Assembly: GCA_004009845.1 (NCBI GenBank)
Contig: RMBW01000190.1
Location: forward strand, 1 to 35,374
Length of the DNA stretch: 35,374 bases
From: Davidsoniella eucalypti
Lineage: Eukaryota > Ascomycota > Sordariomycetes > Microascales > Ceratocystidaceae
Direction: 5' to 3'
Shown: positions 1 to 6,974 of the stretch, piece after piece
How positions within the stretch are numbered: position 1 is the first letter of the stretch
Layout: every line of letters begins with the position of its first letter
Program-made: the position numbers and the translations under genes
The notes under the pieces: model-generated
What the model was told of the DNA's origin: nothing
Databases searched by the model: none
Seen by the model: only the letters and a program-made list of their open reading frames with translations

Positions 1-6
1 GGATAG

Positions 7-186
7 TGTAAGAGACTAAGGCCTGATAGTATTAGCCAAGGCATGCCTTGTCGCTACTAGGGTATAACTATAAATAGGGATCAACTCCCTCCGGATATTA
101 CTCTTAGTTTTCCTTTCTTCTTCATCGGTCTCAACTTATTTAGACCAATACGATACCTTTTTTCACAATCCTCGTATACTCTCACA
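7..186 (+). repeat. 5' LTR of element A (180 bp)
   Basis: It starts TG and ends CA and matches 6222-6401. A palindrome (CAAGGCATGCCTTG, 37-50) lies 18 nt upstream of the TATA box (TATAAATA, 69-76). The predicted transcript start is 124, because 124-134 (ATCGGTCTCAA) is the exact complement of the priming site after the LTR. That makes U3 about 117 bp and R-U5 about 63 bp. Confidence 0.93.
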
Positions 187-199
187 TTTTGAGACCGAT
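187..199 (+). promoter_or_regulatory. Self-primer binding site of element A
   Basis: Two T residues follow the LTR, then TTGAGACCGAT (189-199). This is the exact reverse complement of 11 nt inside the LTR (124-134). The arrangement is that of Tf1/sushi elements, where the 5' end of the element's own mRNA folds back to prime minus-strand synthesis. No TGG-initiated tRNA-type site is present here. Confidence 0.8.
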
Positions 200-229
200 A
201 ACTTTGATTGTTTTTAATTTTTTTTAGTC

Positions 230-496
230 CAAAGCCAGATTGCTTTGTTTACGTTTATTTTTTTATTTTTATTTTTTTTATTTTTTTTTCCGAGCCTGAT
301 TGCTCATCCTCTCGTCCAAGCCAGACCGCTTGTTACACCTCTGTCCAGACCTTATTTGTCTGTTATTTCAGCCCAAGCCAGACCGCTTGTTATACCCCTG
401 TCCAGACCTTATTTTTGTCTGCTATCCAGCCCAAGCCAGACCGCTTGTTAACCTTGTCCAGACCGTATCTGTTGTTATTCCAAGCCAGACCGCTTG
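230..496 (+). repeat. Leader hairpin array of element A (six units)
   Basis: Six short inverted repeats lie in the untranslated leader. Four have arms CAAGC/GCTTG around loop CAGACC, starting at 317, 374, 432 and 481. One has arms CAAAGC/GCTTTG (230-247) and one GAGC/GCTC (292-305). The arms change together while pairing is kept, which argues for an RNA structure rather than a plain sequence repeat. The role is unknown; packaging, dimerisation or translational control are guesses. Confidence 0.75.
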
Positions 497-508
497 TACC
501 CCGCCACC

Positions 509-2335
509 ATGTTGTCCTCATTCCTCGCCTTGCTGATCAATCAGCTGGAATGGCTGCTGTTCGCCCTAATCCCAATCGTCATATTCGGCATCCCCACGTA
601 TCTAAAGATACGTACCGAACTTCGCTTGCGCCTCAGCCAGCTGCGCGCAAACTTGCTATCGCCCGAGCAGGAGCCTGCCCAAGGCTACACCTTTTCATCC
701 TTGGGCCTTCCTAACAAACGCCCTTGGAGTAAACCTGGCTGGTGCTACCTTGCCTTATTCAAACGTAAGGAACGCGCCCGCATCGCTGCCACCCTCGGTT
801 TCTGCCCCGCCTCTCGCGTCATCCTCGACCACAGCCAACACTTCCACAGTCACCTGGGCCACCTCGCTTTTGCCAGCGGATTCGTTGGCCACGTCACTAT
901 CGGACGTCGTAACACTGAGGAAACCCGCGCTCTCATGGCACTTCGTCCCACGCTCCTTGCTGCATGCTTCATGGGTGCACCCACTGGTGGCCCGGTCACC
1001 CGTTCACGAGCCCCGGGAACCACTGAGAAGATCACGGCTAGTGAGACCATACACTCACGCACTCTTAGCCGAGTCACGACGGTACGCGAGCCTATGGAAG
1101 ATAACGATGACGAAGAGGTCAGCGATGGTCCTTCGGAGACTGCTGATGTTGCCCACCGCGCTGAAACCATGGACCTGCTTCGTCCTTCGTCTCCTAGCCC
1201 AGTCCGTGGCCGCCAACCCTCACATGATATTAACCCTATGGACGCTGTCAATGCACGAATGGACAAAATGCAAAGTATGATGGAACGAATTGCCCAAAGG
1301 TTATTCGACGAAGATCAACCTGAACAGCGTTCCGAGCCAGAGTCCCCCCGTCCCGTACTAGCACTCCTTCCTGCCCCCGTCGCCACGCCTCGCCAGTCCC
1401 TGCCCCGTCACACTCAGCCCACCCTTGAAGAATTCAGCGGCTTACATGTCGACTACGAGAACTGGCGCACCCTGGCCATGCTGAAACTGAGAGTCGATGG
1501 ACAAGCCATCGGTGACGAAACCTCCCACGCGATTTACCTCTTTGGACGTCTAGGCGCCACTACCCGGTCGAAACTCAACACGTATTTTGAAGACATCAGC
1601 CAACGTCCCGGAGCGTACCAACTCCTCGTCGAAAAGCTGGACCTGATGTTCCGCAGCCGCGCCCGTCATGACCTTGCCATTACCGCTTTCTACTACATGA
1701 CTCAAGGCCCTACTGAGCCCTTCAAAGTTTTTTTTAACCGCTTTGAAACCTTAGCCATGGAAGCGCGAGTAAGCGATGAAAGGACACTTATCAACGTACT
1801 GCGAAAGTCCATCCGGGTAGATCTGCGCTCCGACACCAGCTATGTGTGGAGCAAAGAGTCCTACCAAGCGATTTCCGAGATGCTGCTCGTACACTTCGAC
1901 CTCCGTGAAGACCAAGCGCGTGCTGAAGAATCTACCAAGAAGACTGTCCGACCGTCCAACCGCCCCGACACAAGCAACTGGAGGTCACGCCCTGACCAAC
2001 GTGCGCACAACGAACCACGCACCCAGCCGGCCCACCGTTCAGATAGACCGAGACTTTCCAACGCCGACCGTCACCGTATGATGCGTGAAGGAGTCTGCTT
2101 CGCGTGCTCGCAGCAGGGACATGTAGCCAACCAGTGCCCGCAGCGCAGGTCCACGCAGAACCCCCGCAACGATCAACTGTCGATAAATATGGTCCGCACC
2201 ACCGTACGCGATGAGCTGGCCAAGGCTGACCACCGAATGATGGACCGTCTGTTGCCTGCACCCCCGACCACGACTGTAGCGAGGGTAGCTACGGAGTTTC
2301 ACGATGCCGTCGAAGAATTCGCGGAGGATTTTTAG
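509..2335 (+). CDS. gag: Gag polyprotein of element A
   Basis: This 608-residue Gag forms the virus-like particle and binds the element's RNA. I chose the ATG at 509 because it sits in an ideal Kozak context (GCCACCATG); the in-frame codon at 494 is TTG. Residues 1-30 are strongly hydrophobic and look like a membrane segment. The motif GWCYLALFKR lies near residue 77, followed by a HFHSHLGHL segment. A retrotransposon-gag capsid-like region spans roughly residues 305-450, and one CCHC zinc knuckle (CFACSQQGHVANQC) lies near residue 530. The end is acidic and finishes ...EDF-stop. The GAT TTT TAG at the end forms the slippery site that leads into pol in the -1 frame. Confidence 0.92.
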   Translation: MLSSFLALLINQLEWLLFALIPIVIFGIPTYLKIRTELRLRLSQLRANLLSPEQEPAQGYTFSSLGLPNKRPWSKPGWCYLALFKRKERARIAATLGFCPASRVILDHSQHFHSHLGHLAFASGFVGHVTIGRRNTEETRALMALRPTLLAACFMGAPTGGPVTRSRAPGTTEKITASETIHSRTLSRVTTVREPMEDNDDEEVSDGPSETADVAHRAETMDLLRPSSPSPVRGRQPSHDINPMDAVNARMDKMQSMMERIAQRLFDEDQPEQRSEPESPRPVLALLPAPVATPRQSLPRHTQPTLEEFSGLHVDYENWRTLAMLKLRVDGQAIGDETSHAIYLFGRLGATTRSKLNTYFEDISQRPGAYQLLVEKLDLMFRSRARHDLAITAFYYMTQGPTEPFKVFFNRFETLAMEARVSDERTLINVLRKSIRVDLRSDTSYVWSKESYQAISEMLLVHFDLREDQARAEESTKKTVRPSNRPDTSNWRSRPDQRAHNEPRTQPAHRSDRPRLSNADRHRMMREGVCFACSQQGHVANQCPQRRSTQNPRNDQLSINMVRTTVRDELAKADHRMMDRLLPAPPTTTVARVATEFHDAVEEFAEDF

Positions 2336-2361
2336 ATTGTCAGGACAAGTCGCGCCCTGAC
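2326..2361 (+). promoter_or_regulatory. gag-pol -1 frameshift cassette of element A
   Basis: The heptamer G GAT TTT (2326-2332) is followed by a 6-nt spacer that begins with the gag stop TAG. Next comes a stem GTCAGG (2339-2344) / CCTGAC (2356-2361) around an 11-nt loop ACAAGTCGCGC; T2338 and A2362 add a seventh pair. The pol frame is -1 to gag and is open from 2332 to the pol body. The same geometry recurs in elements B, C and D with different stem bases. Confidence 0.8.
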
Positions 2362-2400
2362 AAGGACACAACGGAAGGAGAACAAATAGTTAAACAGGAA

Positions 2401-5400
2401 ATGGGAGCTAAAGGAACTTACTTAGAATTAACCATGAATACTGTTTTGACCAAAGCCCTCGTTGACAGTGGCTGTTTATGCCTCGCCGTTGTCCCTCCGC
2501 GCATGCTTCCCCACGCTACCAGTACGCTCCCCATTGAACCCCGCAGGGTTGCTCTCGCCACCTCCCAAGATAACCCTCCCATGATTACCCAGATCGCCAT
2601 GTTTACGCTGGGCCTACCCAATCACGAGGAGAATATCTGGGCCTACGTAGTCCCCGGTCAAACTGAAGACCTTATCCTGGGCCAGCGCTGGTTGATCAAT
2701 CACGATGTACACCTACACCCCCGTTCTGGCCAGATTAAAGTTACTGTGGCGGAAGAACTCACTCCCGACGAATTTCACACGCTCTGCGACAACGACGACG
2801 ATCTCGCTATCTACCGCATCACGCTAGAGGATGTCAACAGAGCCCTGGAACAGAAGGAGCGTGAGAGACCACCCCTACCCGATTGGTTAAGACCTGTGGC
2901 GTCAGCATTTGAAGCGAAAGCATCCAAGGATCTCCCACCCCACCGACCTGGAGTGGACCTCAAGATTGAGATTATAGATGGGAAGACGTTACCTGTTCAG
3001 TCACTTTACCCGTTGTCCCGTGCCGAACTGCTAGTGATGCAGAAGACTCTGACCGAGCTGTTGTCTACGAAATGGATTAAGGATACCAAGTCTGAAGTGG
3101 GATCACCCGTCCTATTCGTAAAGAAACCTGGAGGTGGAATTCGTTTCTGTGTGGACTACCGCGCAGTCAACGCTATCTCTAGGAAGGACTCGTACCCGCT
3201 CCCCCTTATCCATGACACGTTACGACAGATTTCCGAGGCCAAGTGGGTGTCCAAAGTAGATGTTATCGCCGCGTTCCACCGCATTCGCATCGCCCCCGGT
3301 TCCGAGGAGTTGACCGCGTTTCGGACTCCCCTAGGCGCCTTCGAGTGGAACGTGATCCCCTTTGGTCTGACCAACGCCCCCGCAGCCTTCCAGCGCTACA
3401 TCAACTCCGTTCTCCGCAAGTGGCTGGGTGTTTCGTGCAGTGCCTACATCGACGACGTGGACATCTATTCCAGTGGTACTGAAGCCGAGCATCGACAGCT
3501 CGTATTGGATATCGTCAAAGCCCTCGACGACGCCGGCCTACAACTCGACCTTGCCAAATGTCAGTTTTTGGCCGAGAAGATCAAGTTCCTAGGCTTCATT
3601 GTTGGCCCGGGTATAGGCATCATCGCTGACCCGGAGAAAACCCTTGCTATCCGCAACTGGTTGCCTCCAACGACACTAAAGGGTTTGCGTGGCTTTATTG
3701 GTTTTGTCAATTTCTACAGAGACTTTGTTCCTCGACTATCTGAGTTGATGGCACCTCTGGTAGGCTTAACCAAGAAGGACGTACCCTTCGTCTGGTCCGA
3801 TAACTGTGAGAATGCCTTTGCGGAAGTCAAGAAAGCCTTCTTGTCGCCCCCGGTTTTGACCCCCTTCGACCCGCTCAGAGAGACTATCCTGACTGCTGAC
3901 TCCTCTGGCTACGCACTTGGCGCCGAGCTATCCCAACGCGGCGACGATGGCCTGATGCACCCTATCGCCTTCCTCTCTCGTAAGCTGACCCCGCCGGAAG
4001 CCAACTATCCTATCCACGATAAGGAGATGCTGGCTGTCTACTGGTCTATCCGAGAATGGCGCCACTTCCTAATGGGTGTTGAATTCCTCGTCTATACAGA
4101 CCATCGCAATTTGGAGTACTTCCGTACGAAGAGGACTTTAGCTGAACGACAACGTCGCTGGGGTTACGAGCTTTCCGACTTTAACTTTGTACTACGCCAC
4201 CGCCCAGGTACTGAGCAGGTTGTCCCGGATGCACTTTCAAGGCGAGACCAAGACATGCCAGCCGACAAGAATGACGATAGACTAGCTAGTCGAGTGCACC
4301 AACTGCTCGAGGAAAGCGAGTCTAGCGGTGACCTAGTGGTGATTGGTGCTGTATGGGCCCAGGAGCCTGACAAGGACGCACCTACCGACAGCCAAGCACC
4401 GAGAGAAACCGTACCATCCCCATTTGCCGAAGGTGAACTTTCTACCCTCTGGAGACAAGCCCTCAACAACAACAACCGCTGGTGGTTGGCCCGGAAATTG
4501 GTTCAAGAACGAGCTCGCACTTTCCCAGCCGACTGGGGCCTGCAATGGCAGATGAGTGAGTGCAAGCTTGATCAAGACGGCAGACTACGCTGGCGTGACA
4601 GACTTTGGGTCCCCTACTACGAACCGCTGAGGACCAAGATCATCCAACAAGTCCACGACTCCACCCTCGCGGGCCATCCTGGCAGAGCAATCACTCGCGA
4701 CCTTGTATCGCGCGAATATGCCTGGCCTGGCTTAACCAATGATGTCCGTCAGTTTGTATCAAATTGTTCCACTTGTGGTAAAAGCAAGATCTGGCGAGAA
4801 CAGAAGCGTGGCCTACTGAAGCCACTACCAATACCGTCCAGACCGTGGTCTGAGCTAGCTATGGACTTTATTGGGCCCCTGCCTGCCTCTTCCGGATACA
4901 CTTTCATCTTAGGAGTCACCGACCGCTTGTCCAAGTCACAAATCCTGATCCCCATGTCTTCCATCACTGCACAAGACACCGCAGAAGCTCTGCTGATTCA
5001 CGTTTTCTCGCACCATGGTTTCCCGCTTGCCATCGTCTCCGACAGAGGGCCCCAATTCTCCCAGTTGTTCTGGGGAGAAGTATGTCGCCGCCTTGGTATC
5101 CAACGCCGCCTGTCCACTGCGTTTCATCCACAAACTGATGGTAGTCAAGAACGTAGCAATCAGGAAATCGAGACCTATTTGCGCAATTTCTGTTCCTTCG
5201 CGCAGGATGACTGGGCCTCTTTGCTACCCCAAGCACAATTGGCCCTGAACAACCGAATTTCCTCTGCTACTGGTCTCTCGCCGTTCTTTACGACTCACGG
5301 ATTCAATGTTGATATCATCGAGCCTTGTGTACAGGGCCCCGCAGCGTCAAACAAGTCCCCCGTGTGTGGCGCCCAGGAATGGTTGTCCAAGCTTAGTGAT

Positions 5401-6036
5401 GCAACCCAATTTGCGATTGTAGCTATGGCTGCCGCCCAAGAACACCAGGAAACCAGTGCTAACCGTCTCCGCCAGCCCTCCGAAAGTTTCAGAGTCGGAG
5501 ACAAAGTCTACCTCAATACGAAGAACCTAACCACGGAAAGGCCTTCTAAGAAGCTAGACTGGTTAGCAAGGCAATACACAGTCCTGGAAGTCACAGGCAC
5601 GCACAATGTCCGTCTGAATGTCCCCACAGGTATTCACCCAGTGTTCCATGTGAGCTTAGTCCGCCGCGCCCCTAACAACCCGTTGCCGTCGCAAATTATA
5701 CAAGACAATGAGCCTGCCGCCATCACCGCCAGGGAAGCGCTCGAGGACGACACAGTGGAAACCGGCGAATACAGGGTAGAAGCGATTGTCAAGCAACGCA
5801 CCCGCCGCGGTCACACACAGGCACTCGTCAAGTGGCTAGGTTACCAAGACGCTACGTGGGAACCTCTGGAACATGTGAAAGATACTGTCGCATGGCGTGT
5901 ATTCACGGAAAACACGAGAAAAAACTGGAATGTGACCATTCAGTCCCTCTACACTGATTGGTTACTGCCAGAAGAGGGTTCTAACAAGAGCCAGGGTGTG
6001 ACTATCGACTCACGCAGCCCGCTGTTGGGAAGCTGA
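2401..6036 (+). CDS. pol: Pol polyprotein of element A (PR-RT-RH-IN-chromodomain)
   Basis: Pol is 1211 residues from the first ATG, but the frame is open back to 2332, so translation probably enters by -1 frameshifting from gag. In order it carries: aspartic protease (ALVDSG, residue ~22); reverse transcriptase with FCVDYR (~248) and the YIDD catalytic box (~348); RNase H (TADSSGYALG ~498, TDHRNLEYF ~565); the integrase zinc finger (H...H then CSTC, ~750-790); the DDE core (MDFIGPL ~820, SDRGPQF ~880, QERSNQEIE ~917); a GPY/F-like module; and a chromodomain near 1124-1175 (KWLGYQDATWEP). The chromodomain keeps aromatic residues at the usual cage positions, so it may steer integration to modified histone H3. 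That last role is inferred from the family. No breaks are visible. Confidence 0.95.
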   Translation: MGAKGTYLELTMNTVLTKALVDSGCLCLAVVPPRMLPHATSTLPIEPRRVALATSQDNPPMITQIAMFTLGLPNHEENIWAYVVPGQTEDLILGQRWLINHDVHLHPRSGQIKVTVAEELTPDEFHTLCDNDDDLAIYRITLEDVNRALEQKERERPPLPDWLRPVASAFEAKASKDLPPHRPGVDLKIEIIDGKTLPVQSLYPLSRAELLVMQKTLTELLSTKWIKDTKSEVGSPVLFVKKPGGGIRFCVDYRAVNAISRKDSYPLPLIHDTLRQISEAKWVSKVDVIAAFHRIRIAPGSEELTAFRTPLGAFEWNVIPFGLTNAPAAFQRYINSVLRKWLGVSCSAYIDDVDIYSSGTEAEHRQLVLDIVKALDDAGLQLDLAKCQFLAEKIKFLGFIVGPGIGIIADPEKTLAIRNWLPPTTLKGLRGFIGFVNFYRDFVPRLSELMAPLVGLTKKDVPFVWSDNCENAFAEVKKAFLSPPVLTPFDPLRETILTADSSGYALGAELSQRGDDGLMHPIAFLSRKLTPPEANYPIHDKEMLAVYWSIREWRHFLMGVEFLVYTDHRNLEYFRTKRTLAERQRRWGYELSDFNFVLRHRPGTEQVVPDALSRRDQDMPADKNDDRLASRVHQLLEESESSGDLVVIGAVWAQEPDKDAPTDSQAPRETVPSPFAEGELSTLWRQALNNNNRWWLARKLVQERARTFPADWGLQWQMSECKLDQDGRLRWRDRLWVPYYEPLRTKIIQQVHDSTLAGHPGRAITRDLVSREYAWPGLTNDVRQFVSNCSTCGKSKIWREQKRGLLKPLPIPSRPWSELAMDFIGPLPASSGYTFILGVTDRLSKSQILIPMSSITAQDTAEALLIHVFSHHGFPLAIVSDRGPQFSQLFWGEVCRRLGIQRRLSTAFHPQTDGSQERSNQEIETYLRNFCSFAQDDWASLLPQAQLALNNRISSATGLSPFFTTHGFNVDIIEPCVQGPAASNKSPVCGAQEWLSKLSDATQFAIVAMAAAQEHQETSANRLRQPSESFRVGDKVYLNTKNLTTERPSKKLDWLARQYTVLEVTGTHNVRLNVPTGIHPVFHVSLVRRAPNNPLPSQIIQDNEPAAITAREALEDDTVETGEYRVEAIVKQRTRRGHTQALVKWLGYQDATWEPLEHVKDTVAWRVFTENTRKNWNVTIQSLYTDWLLPEEGSNKSQGVTIDSRSPLLGS

Positions 6037-6208
6037 ATAGCAAGAATTGCGGCAGCATGCAGGTCCTAAGATGGTTTGTCTATTTGGGGAACAGGACTGG
6101 TTTCGTTTGAGGAGTACTCCGGTACTATAATGTTTGTGTTTTGTTCATACGGCTTTGAAAAGTTTTGATAGGTTTTTGATGTAAAATTAGTGTAATTTTC
6201 CTGCCGAT

Positions 6209-6221
6209 GGGGGGGAAGAAT
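6209..6221 (+). promoter_or_regulatory. Polypurine tract of element A
   Basis: A run of seven G then AAGAAT directly abuts the 3' LTR. This is the expected plus-strand primer for second-strand synthesis. Element D has the same arrangement (a G run, TAGT, then its LTR). Confidence 0.85.
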
Positions 6222-6401
6222 TGTAAGAGACTAAGGCCTGATAGTATTAGCCAAGGCATGCCTTGTCGCTACTAGGGTATAACTATAAATAGGGATCAAC
6301 TCCCTCCGGATATTACTCTTAGTTTTCCTTTCTTCTTCATCGGTCTCAACTTATTTAGACCAATACGATACCTTTTTTCACAATCCTCGTATACTCTCAC
6401 A
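6222..6401 (+). repeat. 3' LTR of element A (180 bp)
   Basis: It starts TG, ends CA and is identical by eye to 7-186. The U3 palindrome, TATAAATA and the 11-nt self-primer (6339-6349) are all present. It joins directly to LINE ORF1 sequence at 6402. Confidence 0.93.
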
Positions 6402-6974
6402 AAACGGATCAAGATGGGTTCCAGGCTGATCCCCACCCGGCTACTGCTGGAGAAACCCAGAGCCCTGAAGCAATGCTCAAAATGCTTCTCTTGGCACGAT
6501 GTGAAGCTCTGCTCCAGAGCCCAGCTGTGCAAACACTGCGGCTCCAATGCACACACAAGTGCCGACCATCCTCCCTGCTGCGAGGCCGCGCATGAATGCA
6601 TATCAAAATGCATCATCTGCCGAGGCCCACACCCAGCAGATGACCCCCAGTGCCCACTAAGAAATAGAGTGGACGAACTGGAGAAGCGGGAAATCCGGAA
6701 GGCCCAACAGACGAAATTCTTGGAGGCCAGAAACGAGAAGTGTGGAAAACTTCGCACTCCTCAGGTGGACACTGAGACCACCCCCCAGGAGGTCACCGAG
6801 ACCGCCCCTTCACCGGCCCCTAGCCAACGGACACCAGAGCCCCAAGGGAGCTCTACCCCAACCCAGATCTTGCCGGAAGTGCAGGTCGCAAGGGAACTCG
6901 CCAGAGATCCCAAGCCCGCCCCACCAAGATCAAGCCTCCGGCGCAGCAACCGTCCCAAACCCAGCGATAATTAA
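6402..6974 (+). CDS. LINE ORF1 protein, C-terminal part (zinc-knuckle nucleic-acid-binding)
   Basis: The frame is open from the end of element A (6402); the first ATG is 6414, but the true start is probably upstream and lost. The visible part has three cysteine-histidine clusters: CSKCFSWHDVKLC, CKHCGSNAH with downstream cysteines, and CIICRGPHPADDPQC. They are followed by a charged segment (DELEKREIRKAQQ) and a proline-rich, probably disordered tail. This is the usual make-up of LINE ORF1 RNA-binding proteins of the Tad1 and I groups. Its stop TAA overlaps the ORF2 start in TAATG, which suggests coupled translation. The N-terminal half is missing, so the copy is dead. Confidence 0.8.
   Translation, partial: KRIKMGSRLIPTRLLLEKPRALKQCSKCFSWHDVKLCSRAQLCKHCGSNAHTSADHPPCCEAAHECISKCIICRGPHPADDPQCPLRNRVDELEKREIRKAQQTKFLEARNEKCGKLRTPQVDTETTPQEVTETAPSPAPSQRTPEPQGSSTPTQILPEVQVARELARDPKPAPPRSSLRRSNRPKPSDN

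Larger units (their letters stand above)
7..6401 (+). mobile_element. Element A: complete Ty3/gypsy chromovirus LTR retrotransposon
   Basis: The element is complete: 180-bp 5' LTR, self-primer binding site, hairpin-rich leader, gag, pol (protease, RT, RNase H, integrase, chromodomain), polypurine tract and 180-bp 3' LTR. Read side by side, the two LTRs appear identical, and neither gag nor pol carries a stop or frameshift, so the insertion looks young and possibly competent. The domain order PR-RT-RH-IN-chromodomain is that of Ty3/gypsy chromoviruses. The flanks do not form a target-site duplication (GATAG on the left, AAACG on the right). This suggests recombination between two copies or rearrangement after insertion. 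The right flank is the middle of ORF1 of a LINE. Confidence 0.93.

Noticed and set aside
187..199. tRNA-type primer binding site after the LTR of element A
   Set aside because: The sequence does not begin TGG. It instead matches an 11-nt segment of its own LTR exactly, as also seen in B and C.
208..536. Three overlapping ORFs in the leader of element A
   Set aside because: They are Phe-rich or repeat-derived translations of T-runs and the CAAGC...GCTTG array, with no domain. They lie between the priming site and the Kozak-type gag start.
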